From positions 186,001 through 250,000 of the forward strand of contig NZ_QBKI01000005.1 of assembly GCF_003054055.1 (NCBI RefSeq): a stretch of DNA of 64,000 nt, in the 5' to 3' direction. The stretch's first letter is position 1. Each line of letters starts with the position of its first letter. Origin of the DNA: Pontibacter mucosus. GTDB lineage: Bacteria; Bacteroidota; Bacteroidia; Cytophagales; Hymenobacteraceae. A program made the translations under genes and the position numbers. Of the stretch, positions 1 to 9,600 are shown one piece after another. The notes under the pieces are model-generated. The model did not search any database and was not told where the DNA came from. It was given only the letters and a program-made list of their open reading frames with translations.

Positions 1-758
1 AAACCCTTTTCATTGCCCACCCACCGGATGTCCGGCCCCGCGTCGCTGAAGAATAGCACTTTAGGCTCCGGCTGCAGCCCTTCTACCATTTGTAACGTGT
101 TAGGCCAATCGTAGTAGGTTCTGCGGTCGATGTTGCGCTTTTCGCGAGCGCCGCCGTAGTACCCGTCGCCGCCATTCGCTCCGTCAAACCACATCTCGAA
201 CACGGGGCCGTAGTTGGTAAATATTTCCTGAAGCTGGTTCCGGTAGTACTCCACATAAGACGGCTGCCCGTAATCTGCTCGGTTCCGGTCCCAGGGTGAA
301 AGGTAGACGCCAAACTTCAGCCCATACTTTCGGCAGGCCTCGGCCACCTCTTTCACCACATCTCCCTGCCCGTTTTTATAGGGACTGTTCTTCACCGAGT
401 GCTCCGTATACTTGCTCGGCCACAGGGCAAAACCGTCGTGGTGCTTGCAGGTTAGAATCACACCTTTGAATCCTGCCTCTTTCAGTGTGCGCACCCATTG
501 CTCCGCATCCAGTTGGGAAGGATTGAAAATTGCCGGACTTTCGTCCCCGTAGCCCCACTCCAGGTCTGTAAAGGTATTGGTGGTAAAATGGATGAAGGCA
601 TTCATTTCCATCTCGTGCCAGGCCAGCTGCGCTTCCGTCGGGACAGGAAGCAGTGGCTGTGGAGGAGCAACTTCTTTTACTGAAGTGTTGCTGCTGGTTG
701 AACAGGAAAGGAAAGCGCCGGTACATGCCGCTGCCAGCCAAATGCTTAATTTCTTCAT
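1..758 (-). CDS. GH29 alpha-L-fucosidase, exported (C-terminus beyond window)
   Basis: Partial gene: 252 codons run from an ATG at 758 to the window edge without a stop. The product would hydrolyse terminal alpha-L-fucose. The leader is hydrophobic and ends in FLSC (Cys19), so it is probably a lipoprotein. Family motifs visible are the KHHDGFALW substrate-binding stretch (about residues 104-112) and FEMWFDGANG, whose Asp is the position of the GH29 nucleophile. It is the only recognisable glycoside hydrolase in the window and lies downstream, on the same strand, of the SusCD/GMC/DUF1080 genes, so it may release monosaccharide from glycans imported there. The linkage acted on cannot be read from the sequence. 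Confidence 0.88.
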   Translation of the reverse strand, partial: MKKLSIWLAAACTGAFLSCSTSSNTSVKEVAPPQPLLPVPTEAQLAWHEMEMNAFIHFTTNTFTDLEWGYGDESPAIFNPSQLDAEQWVRTLKEAGFKGVILTCKHHDGFALWPSKYTEHSVKNSPYKNGQGDVVKEVAEACRKYGLKFGVYLSPWDRNRADYGQPSYVEYYRNQLQEIFTNYGPVFEMWFDGANGGDGYYGGAREKRNIDRRTYYDWPNTLQMVEGLQPEPKVLFFSDAGPDIRWVGNEKG

Positions 759-900
759 CAGTAGGTCTTAGGGTTTATGGGAAAGAAATGGTAGTGTTTA
801 CCTTATAGTAAGATAGTAAGCTACAGGATAGCACGAAAATGCATGTTATACTGAACTGGTGCAGCCTATGGGCGAGGCGAAGCATGTAGGCTGAACTTTG

Positions 901-1290
901 TCAGGCACTGGCTTTTTTTCTATTTCTATTAATTATCAAGTAAATAATCAAATTCATAATTGCAGAGTTACCGATAAGCACCCAATATAAATTAGCTCCT
1001 CCGAAGTCGAGAAATTCAATCAATCCTTGTAGCGGGTTAAACAATGCTAGTGCAACAACAGCAGGCATCAAATAACCAACAATATTGTAATTCCTATTCT
1101 TAATAAATTTTAAAGTGACTATGGTGATAGCCATATTGAATATATAATTCAGCGCTAGAAGAATTGTATATAAAAACATCACCAATCCTATTGTACCTAT
1201 ATCCCCCTTTTCGTTTATCAAGGATACGATCAGGATAATCGGCAAATAGATGAAATGCAGAAGGTAATATGTTTGAATTTTCTCGTTCAT
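901..1290 (-). CDS. small AT-rich integral membrane protein, unknown function
   Basis: A 129-residue protein that I do not recognise. It has four hydrophobic stretches, at about residues 8-24, 33-60, 70-90 and 100-122, separated by short charged loops, and ends in a basic NRNRKKASA tail, so it should be an inner-membrane protein. Codon use is clearly more AT-rich than in the flanking carbohydrate genes, which suggests later insertion or a different origin. It lies on the same strand between the DUF1080 gene and the fucosidase, but with gaps of about 260 and 140 bases, so operon membership is doubtful. Confidence 0.6.
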   Translation of the reverse strand: MNEKIQTYYLLHFIYLPIILIVSLINEKGDIGTIGLVMFLYTILLALNYIFNMAITIVTLKFIKNRNYNIVGYLMPAVVALALFNPLQGLIEFLDFGGANLYWVLIGNSAIMNLIIYLIINRNRKKASA

Positions 1291-1397
1291 GAAATTAGCT
1301 AGTGCCTAATTAAGAAGTATAGGGAAGTTCTCCTCTGCTTGCCAACATTCCTAGATAGCACCGAAACTTTTATACTTCCTGATGCTTTGAAAGCAGG

Positions 1398-1430
1398 TGG
1401 TCCTGACTCCATTACCTAAAGCCAGGACCA
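1398..1430 (-). terminator. stem-loop downstream of the DUF1080 gene
   Basis: An 8-bp perfect stem (TGGTCCTG / CAGGACCA) with a 17-base loop, about 120 bases past the DUF1080 stop. The U-tract on the minus strand is poor, so this is only a possible 3' end for the operon. Confidence 0.35.
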
Positions 1431-1552
1431 TCAATTAACCTCACTTAATAACTCACAACCTATCATCTAAATACCTGAGCCATTTTATACTTGCTCGTTT
1501 TGAGAAGGTAGCTCAACCGAGTATAAACGGCTGGTTTTTGCCCGGTAGTAGT

Positions 1553-2329
1553 CTATTTCAACTCTCTTATCCAGATATTACGGAAGCTGATAGGCTCGCT
1601 TTTGTCTCCGTGTGATTGTAATTTGATGGGACTGGCACCATGCGCCTTGTTGTAGCTGGGCTTGCCGATATACTGTGTTGGCCCGAGCAGCTCCACGTTG
1701 TTCTGCACCAGCACACCGTTGAACAGCACCGTCACGCGTGCCGGGGACTTCAGGGTGCCATCCACCTCGAACACCGGTGCTTTCCAGAAGATATCGTAGC
1801 TCTGCCATTCGCCGGGTTTCTTAGCCGGGTTGGCCAAGGGCACAAACTGTTTGTAGATACTGCCAGCCATGCCGTTCACATAGGTTTTGTTCTGGTAGGA
1901 ATCCAGCACCTGTAGTTCGTAGCCATCATCCCCTTTCCCGGTGGAGGCCAGGAAAATACCGCTGTTTCCCCGCGACTGCCCTTCCAGGTTAATGTTCTCC
2001 GGAATGCGCCACTCGATGTGCAACTGGTAATCGGTAAAGGCCTTTTTTGTCTCAATGTTGCCGGCCGGTTTGTTCACGGTCATCACCCCATTGGCGACGG
2101 TCCACCCGGCAGGTTGAGCCCTGTCTTTTGTCGACACCCATTGGTCCAGATTTTTCCCATCAAACAGCATGAAGGCGTCTGAGGGAGCCTGCAGGTGCAC
2201 CTGCCCGGGCTGCACCACCTTGGGGACCGGCTCCCATACTTCCGTGTCTTCCGGTTTTGCTTTTTGCTGCGCCTGCGCTGCCATGAAAGTAGTTGTTAAA
2301 ATAGCGGTTAAGAGTAGTTTATACTTCAT
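1553..2329 (-). CDS. DUF1080 / 3-keto-disaccharide hydrolase domain protein, exported
   Basis: A 258-residue protein with a clear signal peptide (cleavage near AAQA-Q at about residue 21) and one DUF1080 domain (PF06439, concanavalin-like jelly roll) over about residues 50-257. Family landmarks are FMLFDGKNLDQWVS near the start, RGNSGIFL, YELQVLDS and the terminal SFRNIWIREL. Members of this family act on 3-keto-glycosides, cleaving a sugar whose C3 has first been oxidised. The gene follows a GMC oxidoreductase and its small subunit, which are good candidates for making such 3-keto sugars, so a periplasmic oxidise-then-cleave pathway is the natural reading. Family assignment is firm; the exact substrate is inference. 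Confidence 0.88.
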   Translation of the reverse strand: MKYKLLLTAILTTTFMAAQAQQKAKPEDTEVWEPVPKVVQPGQVHLQAPSDAFMLFDGKNLDQWVSTKDRAQPAGWTVANGVMTVNKPAGNIETKKAFTDYQLHIEWRIPENINLEGQSRGNSGIFLASTGKGDDGYELQVLDSYQNKTYVNGMAGSIYKQFVPLANPAKKPGEWQSYDIFWKAPVFEVDGTLKSPARVTVLFNGVLVQNNVELLGPTQYIGKPSYNKAHGASPIKLQSHGDKSEPISFRNIWIRELK

Positions 2330-2385
2330 ATGTGGTATAGCTAATAATACACATCCTTATTTCTTTTTACTGAAGCAATGACCTA

Positions 2386-3054
2386 TCAGGCAAGGTCGTC
2401 ATACCGCACGCATTCCCGCAATTCCTTTTCTGTATAGGCCAGGTTATACTCTTTCAAAACCTCGTCCGGCACACCCTTCCAAAGGTTCGGGCGGTTTCCC
2501 TCATACCCCAGGTCCTTCACGCCCATTTCAGAGGTAAAGAAGCCGGTGGCCGTCAGGTTGCGCACGAGGCTAAAGAAGGCAACGCCCTTCTTCATCTCAG
2601 GTGCAGCTTTCTGAGGGTAAGCGATGGCATCCACCACTTGCATCTGCTGCTTTTCATCACAGTCTTTAAAGGCTTTTTCAAACCGGTTCAGGCACTCTAT
2701 ATCCAGCCATTTCAGGCCGCTGCGCATGGGAGTCTGGAACTCAGGCTTATCTTTGACGATGAACTCGATAAACTCCGGCACACCCGCCTCTTCTGCATTT
2801 CCGCTTTTCTCGTCTGCCGGGATGATGATGTTGGCCAGCAAGGTGATGGTAGCCATCTCATGCTCTGCAAAGAAAGTTTTAGAGCTCACCGCTTCCTGGT
2901 GCGCCACCTCTTCCGGCATGCGTCCAGGTTCCCCGGCAGGCGTTTCAATAACTTCTGCAATGTTCTCCTCAGTCTTGGTACCGCAGGACTCCAGGAGTAT
3001 CGCCGAAGAAACAGCACCTAACACGATTGCCTTGAATGATTCTCTTCTATCCAT
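2386..3054 (-). CDS. gluconate 2-dehydrogenase subunit 3-like small subunit (Tat exported)
   Basis: A 222-residue protein of the gluconate 2-dehydrogenase subunit 3 family (PF13618). It opens with DRRESFK, a twin-arginine motif, followed by a hydrophobic stretch and LLESC with Cys24, so Tat export with possible lipid attachment is likely. The folded part (about residues 65-222) has the family pattern LLANIIIPAD near its start and FTSEMGVKDLGYEG near its end. In known complexes the small subunit carries its GMC flavoprotein partner through the Tat system. Here it begins 28 bases after the GMC stop codon, so both are almost certainly made together. Confidence 0.88.
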   Translation of the reverse strand: MDRRESFKAIVLGAVSSAILLESCGTKTEENIAEVIETPAGEPGRMPEEVAHQEAVSSKTFFAEHEMATITLLANIIIPADEKSGNAEEAGVPEFIEFIVKDKPEFQTPMRSGLKWLDIECLNRFEKAFKDCDEKQQMQVVDAIAYPQKAAPEMKKGVAFFSLVRNLTATGFFTSEMGVKDLGYEGNRPNLWKGVPDEVLKEYNLAYTEKELRECVRYDDLA

Positions 3055-3082
3055 TTTGTTCTGATTTTAATCGGAAATATTC

Positions 3083-4822
3083 CTAGAGGTTTTGCTTCTT
3101 CATTTGATCCACGATGTACTCGGAGGCACGCATCGACAGGGCCATGATCGTCCAGGTAATGTTCTTGTCTGCCTGGGACACAAACTGCCCGCCATCCACG
3201 CAAAATAGGTTCTTGCAATCATGGGCCTGGCTCCATTTGTTCAGGGCCGATCGCTTTGGGTCGTTACCCATACGCACAGTGCCTGCCTCGTGGATGATCT
3301 TGCCGGGATTCTCCAATCCCCACTTGTTGTGAGGTCCGTTATCGCCACCCCAAGTAATGACTGCACCCATTTCATGCATGATTTCCTTGAAGGTCTCGTT
3401 CATGTGCTTGGCCTGGTTGATCTCATAATCAGAGTGCTTCACGTTAAAGCGCAGCACCGGAATGCCATACTTATCCACCACGTTAGGGTCAATCTCGCAG
3501 TAGTTGTGCTCGAAAGCGATGGCTTCGCCACGGCCGGCCATCCCCACACCCGCGCCATACATAAATCGATAGTCGTCCTTTAAGGACTTACCGTAGCCAC
3601 CCGCCTCTTTGGTTTTGCCATGCACCTGCATCTTTCCGTTCAGGTTCTCAATTCCCCAGCCAAAGCCGTAAGCCGGTTGCTGCATGCCTCCCCAGTACTC
3701 GATGTGGTAACCTCTCGGGAAGTCCAACTTCTTATTGTCCAGCCACCAGGGAGTATAAACGTGCATGCCGCCCACTCCGTCCTCATTGTAGCGCTTGCGG
3801 CCCATGAGGTGCGGGAGCACCCCTCCCATCGCAGCCCCGGTCGAGTCGTGCAAGTATCTGCCCACTACGTCGCTGGAATTCGCCAAGCCGTTCGGGTGAC
3901 GCCTGGAAACTGAGTTGAGCAGCAGTCGCGCGCTTTCGCAGGCACTTGCCGCCAGAATAACTACTCTTCCGTCCACCTGGTAGTCCTGCATGTCCAGAGT
4001 ATCCACATAAGACACGCCGGTTGCCAAGCCTTCCGAATTCGTTATTACTTCGCGCGCCATCGCATGCGGAATAACATCCAGGTTTCCGGTTTCCACGGCA
4101 GGCTTAACTAAACAGGAGGAAGAGGAAAAGTCTGCGTAAGCCTTGCAGCTACGGCCGCACTGTGCGCAGTAAAAGCACTGCCCGCGCTCATCGTTAATCT
4201 TTTTGGTCAGTACCGACAGGCGCGAGGGGATAACCGGGATTCCGATTCCGGTGGCCGCTTTTTTGATCATCAGCTCGTGCAGACGCGGTAGCGGCGGCGG
4301 CAGGAATACTCCGTCGGGTTCATCCTCCAAACCTTCGTTTGTGCCGAACACCCCTATCAGCCTGTCCACCCTGTCATAGTATGGTTTTACATCCTCATAG
4401 CCAATAGGCCAGTCTTCCCCCAGGCCATCTATACTTTTGTGCTTGAAATCTTTTGGTCCGAAGCGCAGGGAGATCCTGCCCCAGTGGTTTGTTCTTCCGC
4501 CCAGCATGCGGGCTCGCCACCAGTCCCATTCGGTTCCTTCTGCCTTTGTATAAGGCTCGCCGTCTATTTCCCATCCCCAGTAACAGCCGTCAAAATCACC
4601 AAAAGGCCTGAACTTGGTACTGGCCCCTCTTCTTGGGGATTCCCATGGGTTTTTTAACTGCGCTGAGTCTGTGGCGGGATCGTACATTGCCCCTGCCTCC
4701 AACATACATACTTTAAGCCCTGCCTTGGCCAGCACATAGGCGGCCATGCCCCCTCCCGCGCCTGAGCCGACGATTACGGCATCATACTTTTTCGCTTCTT
4801 TTTTGACCTGAAAATCTTTCAT
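3083..4822 (-). CDS. GMC-family FAD oxidoreductase with cysteine cluster (glucoside 3-dehydrogenase-like)
   Basis: A 579-residue large subunit of a GMC sugar dehydrogenase. The FAD site VGSGAGGGMAAYVL lies near residue 18 and ends in LEAGA; the C-terminal HEAGTVRMG and ADKNITWTIMALS blocks are also GMC hallmarks. CFYCAQCGRSC (cysteines at about 216, 219, 222 and 226) resembles the iron-sulfur motif of bacterial glucoside 3-dehydrogenases. It has no signal peptide, consistent with Tat hitch-hiking on the subunit 3 protein downstream. I chose the ATG at 4822 (MKDFQV) over an in-frame TTG 15 bases upstream. Likely role: oxidising C3 of a glycoside and passing electrons to a periplasmic carrier. 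The substrate is not determined. Confidence 0.85.
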   Translation of the reverse strand: MKDFQVKKEAKKYDAVIVGSGAGGGMAAYVLAKAGLKVCMLEAGAMYDPATDSAQLKNPWESPRRGASTKFRPFGDFDGCYWGWEIDGEPYTKAEGTEWDWWRARMLGGRTNHWGRISLRFGPKDFKHKSIDGLGEDWPIGYEDVKPYYDRVDRLIGVFGTNEGLEDEPDGVFLPPPLPRLHELMIKKAATGIGIPVIPSRLSVLTKKINDERGQCFYCAQCGRSCKAYADFSSSSCLVKPAVETGNLDVIPHAMAREVITNSEGLATGVSYVDTLDMQDYQVDGRVVILAASACESARLLLNSVSRRHPNGLANSSDVVGRYLHDSTGAAMGGVLPHLMGRKRYNEDGVGGMHVYTPWWLDNKKLDFPRGYHIEYWGGMQQPAYGFGWGIENLNGKMQVHGKTKEAGGYGKSLKDDYRFMYGAGVGMAGRGEAIAFEHNYCEIDPNVVDKYGIPVLRFNVKHSDYEINQAKHMNETFKEIMHEMGAVITWGGDNGPHNKWGLENPGKIIHEAGTVRMGNDPKRSALNKWSQAHDCKNLFCVDGGQFVSQADKNITWTIMALSMRASEYIVDQMKKQNL

Positions 4823-4879
4823 ATGCTTTTTTATCAAGGGTGTTGTCGGCTACCAGAGATGATGGTTACCATAATATAG

Positions 4880-4927
4880 TAGATCTTAGCGGCTTTCAGG
4901 GAGTTTCTGAAAGGCTGCTAAGATCTA
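4880..4927 (-). terminator. long stem-loop after susD-like gene 1
   Basis: About 18 base pairs (TAGATCTTAGC... pairing with ...GCTAAGATCTA) with one internal mismatch/bulge and a short loop. It lies between the SusD stop at 5019 and the GMC start at 4822. The minus-strand side after the stem is AT-rich but not a clean U-tract, so it may stabilise the susCD mRNA 3' end or attenuate read-through rather than fully terminate. Confidence 0.6.
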
Positions 4928-5018
4928 ATATACAAAAGCAATCGTAGGAAATTGTAATTTATTTATGCTTAGGACTCCTGCAAGCAGGTCTAACAAGCTG
5001 CTTCAGCCCTAGAGCCGA

Positions 5019-6614
5019 TTAATAGCCCGGGTTCTGAGCGCCCAGGCTCGGGTTTCGCTGTCTTTCTGCCTCTGGGATGGGGAAAAGCAGATGCTTCTCC
5101 TCGAACACCTTATTCCAATTATTGGCATGCCCTACCAGATCCACAAAGGTGATCTCACCAGGCTTGCTAGCGGATGTTTCGGGGTACTTTCTGGTCCGGA
5201 TCATATCAAACCATAAGCTGAACTCGAACACCAGCTCCCGGTATCGCTCTTTCCATACTTCTTCCACAAAAGCCTCCGTCGACAGTGAAGCAAGCCCATT
5301 CCTGATCTGCTCCATGTCCTCCTTCCAGTAGGCTCTTCCCCGCACCTGTGCCAGGTAATCAGCCGTTACGGCAGATACCCCCTGCGCCCGGGCTTTTGCC
5401 TCCGCTGCAATTAACAACACATCCGAGTAGCTATACAGCACAACATCTTTGCCGGAGCTGGCTGTTTCAAATATAGCGTTGTCGTCGTGCCACATGTAAG
5501 GGGAGGGTTCGAAGGTGACCACTTTGCCGTCATCTAGCGTGAGTGTTGTATGGAAGTATTGCTTTTCCTGCGCTCTCAGGTCTTTCGCCGGATCATACCC
5601 AAGTAAAAAGGCCCTTACCGGCTGATAGGCACCATTGGTAAGGGCGTAAGCCACATGCTGCGCCATAGACACAGGATAGGACCACTGCGGATAGGCATTG
5701 TCAGAAATGCCCACGGCGTATTCATGATAGAGCACATACTCATTTGCTGAGGCATCGCCTTTGCGGATCTTATTGTAGGCGCTGTTTTCCAGCACTACAT
5801 TACCTCCTGCCCTGTCATGTTGCGTCAGGCTGTAAGCGCCGCTGTTGATAACGCTTTCTGCCATGGCTGCCGCATCGGCGTACCTGTCCTCCCGCAGCGG
5901 GTAGCCGCTCATGGTCAGGTATACATCGGCTAGTAGCGTGGCCGCAGCCCCTTTCGTGACGCGGCTTCCGTTATTGGCCATGGATGTTTCGGCCAGGCCA
6001 CCTTCATTTACGGCGAATTTCAGGTCCTCTTCAATCAGGTTGTATACTTCTTTTACAGAGTTTCTCGCCGCGTACAGGTCGGTGGGTGCCTCATAGGGCT
6101 CCGTCACGACAGGCACCTCTCCGAACATTCTAACCAAATAGAAGTAAGCGTAGGCTCTAAAAAATTTAGCTTCGGCCAGCAGCTTGTTCCGCTCAGCATC
6201 TGTTAAGTCCGGTGTGGTTGGGATATACTTGATGGCATTATTGGCCCGGGAGATACCGCGGTACAGGTCGTCCCAGATGCCTCCCAGAAAGCCATTCAGG
6301 TTGTTACCGTTCAGCGTGAGCTGCTGTGCATGCTGCACGTGCACCTCCTGCCCCTTGTACTCGTTGTCGAAGAAGCCGGACATATAGTTGCCAATGATGG
6401 CTTCGGCACCGAAGTATACACCGCCGTCGAATAATTGAGGGGCGCCATTCCGGTACAGGGAGTTTACGGCATTATAAGCGTGGGCCGGCAAGGTAAAGTT
6501 CTGCTCAGCGCTTAGCTGGTTTTTTGGCACTTCATCCAGAAAGTCCTCACAGGAAAAGCATACCAAGCCTGTTAACGCGAGTATTACACTTATCTTTTTC
6601 ATATTGCTTTTCAT
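5019..6614 (-). CDS. SusD/RagB-family nutrient-binding lipoprotein (locus 1)
   Basis: A 531-residue SusD-type surface lipoprotein, the lid of a SusC transporter. The leader ends in CFSC-EDFLDEVPKNQ, with the lipid Cys followed by acidic residues as is usual for surface export in this phylum. Tetratricopeptide-like helices follow (KLLAEAKFFRAYAYFYLVR at about 145-163). The C-terminus has the typical LFPIPEAERQRNP...NPGY ending. The start is 10 bases after the SusC stop; a second in-frame ATG at 6602 gives a more compact leader and is equally possible. The glycan cannot be told from sequence, but downstream genes suggest a glycoside handled by oxidation at C3. Confidence 0.93.
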   Translation of the reverse strand: MKSNMKKISVILALTGLVCFSCEDFLDEVPKNQLSAEQNFTLPAHAYNAVNSLYRNGAPQLFDGGVYFGAEAIIGNYMSGFFDNEYKGQEVHVQHAQQLTLNGNNLNGFLGGIWDDLYRGISRANNAIKYIPTTPDLTDAERNKLLAEAKFFRAYAYFYLVRMFGEVPVVTEPYEAPTDLYAARNSVKEVYNLIEEDLKFAVNEGGLAETSMANNGSRVTKGAAATLLADVYLTMSGYPLREDRYADAAAMAESVINSGAYSLTQHDRAGGNVVLENSAYNKIRKGDASANEYVLYHEYAVGISDNAYPQWSYPVSMAQHVAYALTNGAYQPVRAFLLGYDPAKDLRAQEKQYFHTTLTLDDGKVVTFEPSPYMWHDDNAIFETASSGKDVVLYSYSDVLLIAAEAKARAQGVSAVTADYLAQVRGRAYWKEDMEQIRNGLASLSTEAFVEEVWKERYRELVFEFSLWFDMIRTRKYPETSASKPGEITFVDLVGHANNWNKVFEEKHLLFPIPEAERQRNPSLGAQNPGY

Positions 6615-6624
6615 TTGCGTCTTT

Positions 6625-9600
6625 TTAGAATTTCACGTTTAAGCCCAAGGTGTAAGTCCTCGGTCTGGGATACTGGAAGAAGAAGATGTTCTGCCCCCAT
6701 TGATCGCCTCCCCAGGAGGTAGCTTCAGGGTCATATCCCTGGAACTCGTCCGCGTGAATGACAAAAGCATTCTGTACACTTGCATAAACTCTTAGCGCTT
6801 TTAAGTTCAGCGCTGGCAAGAAGGTGTTGTCGAAGTTGTAACCCAGCGAGATAAGGTTGCCGCGCAAATAGGAACCGTTGGCTACCCATCTGCTGTCCAC
6901 CTCGCTGTTCTGCCCGGCGTAGGCCTGGTTTCGTATTTCCTGCACCATGGTGTTCTGTCTTTCCGGTGTCCATCCTTCCGTCAGGATAGTACGAAGCCCA
7001 TTGGCAATACCGGACCTGTCTTCTGTGGAGTGGTAAAACTGCTGCAGGATATCCACACCATACACAAACTGCAGGTCAACGGAGAGGTCAAGGTTTTTAT
7101 ACTGGAAGTTGTTGATGAAGCTGCCCGTCCAATCCGGAAGGCCTTTGCCAAGTATGGATTTCTCTCGTGCCCGCTTTGCCTCGCCCGGTACGGCACCTAC
7201 TTTTGCGGCCTCATCCGCCTCGTCAGTGCCCCATGTTCCCAAGCGTTCATAGCCCCAGAAAGAGCTGACAGGCTCCCCGACACGCAGGATGGTCTGGCTG
7301 CCAGATACCCACCACGGTCCCATCTCAATGTCTTCGTCATTTTCCCCCAGCTTCTCTATCCTGTTCTTGTTGTAGTTGAAGTTCAGGGTAGACTCCCATC
7401 TGAAGGCGCTGTTGTCGATGTTGGTGGTGGTGAGCATCACCTCGATGCCCCGGTTAGACACGGAACCGATGTTATCTCTTACAGAACTGAAACCCGTGGA
7501 GTGTGGGATAGGCCGGTCGAGCAGCAGGTCGGTGGTTAATTTGTAGTAGTAGTCAAACTCCAGCCCTACCCGGTTGTTGAAAAGGCGGGCATCAAAACCC
7601 ACATCAAACTGCTTGGTCCTTTCCCATTTCAGGTCCGGGTTAGGCATGCGCGATGGAAAGCTTGCCGTTTGTCTCTCCCCGCCTATCAGTACGGTACCGG
7701 AGGAAACGGTCGCCAATGACTGGTAAGTAGGTATTTCGGTGTTGCCTGTAACCCCATAGCTGCTTCTGAGCTTAAGATGATCCAGGAGGGTAGCGTTCTG
7801 CAGGAAGGACTCATTCGATACCACCCAGCCTACGCCCAGGGACGGGAAGAAACCATACTTGTTATTTCTCCCGAAGCGAGAGGAGCCGTCCACCCTTCCG
7901 GTCAGTGTCAGCAAGTACTTGTCTTTGTAGGCATAGCCGCCCCGCAGGAAGTAGGAGTTCATCGACCATTTCTCATACCCTGACTGTGGCGCACCCGGCT
8001 GACTGGCTGCTCCCATGTTATGGTACCTGAAAAAATCGTCGGCAAAGCCCCTGGCTTCCGCTGTGTTATACTCGTAGGAGCGCTCCTGCCAGCTAAGGCC
8101 GAGTACAGAGTTTATCCGGTGGTCACCAAGTTCCTTGTTATAGGACAAAAAGGTTTCCTCTTGCCAGTAATTCATGTAGTAATCACCGATAAAGGCCCTT
8201 CCCAGCGGACTCGATATATTCAGGAGGTCAGTAGGGTAATACTCTTTGAAGCTCCTGTTGTGCTTGTCGAAGCCAAACTGCGTCCGTAAATCAAGACCGG
8301 GTAAAAGGTGGAAAGTCAGATAGGTGTTGCCAAAATACTGTGTGCGATCCCTCAAACGGTCTTGCGTTTGTAGCACGTGTACCGGGTTAGCCATCCCCTC
8401 CAGGTTGTAGGCATCACTGATTAAACTGCTGTTACTCCAGGTGCCATCCGGAAACTTCACCGGGAAGATTGGGGGCATCTCGATCATAGTACGGCGTGGC
8501 ATCTGGTGCCCGCCACCTTCTTCTGCCTCGTTCTCGCGGGTATAGTTAACGAGCAGGTTCACGCCAACAGAAAGCCATTTTTTAGGAGTGGCATCGTAGG
8601 CAACCTTCCCATTCACGCGCTCTAACCAGCTGTTCAGCATGATGCCTTCCATTTTGGCGTAGTTCAGGAAAGCTCCGAAGGAAGACATATTACCTCTTGT
8701 CTGTAAGGAGAGTTGGTGGTTATGGGAGATGGCCGTGCGGGTGGCCTCCTCCTGCCAGTCTGTATCATACAAGGGGTTGCCGCTGGCATCGAAAAGTCTG
8801 GGATCGGATTTAGTGAAGGTTGGAGTGACACCAGGCCGGTACTTGGGCGTATTCGCCATGCCCGTCTCCACCACCTGCAGCCACTCCTCGGCGTTGAGCA
8901 GATCCATCTTCTTGCGCATTTTCCCTACGCTTACAAAACCATCATACCCGACGACAACCCCTTCCGTCGCTGCTCCCCTTCTAGTTGTCACCAGGATCAC
9001 ACCATTGGCTCCGCGCGCTCCGTAAATAGCGGTAGAAGAGGCATCTTTCAACACCTCTATACTTTCAATGTCATTCGGATTGAGGAACTGAATATCTTCC
9101 ATCACCACGCCATCCACTACATAAAGCGGACTGGAGGAAGAGTTAATCGTCCCGACTCCTCTGATAACGACGCGGGGGCTGCTGGTCGGTGAACCTGAAT
9201 TCAGCTTCACATTCACACCGGCAATTTTACCCTGTAAACCTTGCAGTGCATTCGTAACTGGCGCCTTAAGCAACTCCTCCGAACTTACTACACCAACCGA
9301 GCCAGTTACATCCGATTTTCTTTGTGTACCATATCCTGTCACCACTACTTCCTCCAAGGCCTTGGCATCAGTTGCCATCGTTACATCTATGACTCTTTGG
9401 CCGCTTATTGGGATCTCCTGGGTTGCAAATCCTATGAAAGAAAAGACAAGCGTTCCATTGTTTTGCTCATCAGGCAGGGAAAGGGTAAAGCTACCATCGG
9501 CATTGGTGGAGGTTCCCAGGCTGGTTCCCTTTACAAGCACCGTAACCCCAGGCAGCGGCACTCCTTTATCATCCCGTACCGTGCCTGTTATCTGAAATTC

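Noticed and set aside
4823..4837. TTG start extending the GMC oxidoreductase by five residues
   Set aside because: An ATG at 4822 is available immediately before the conserved region and TTG starts are rare.
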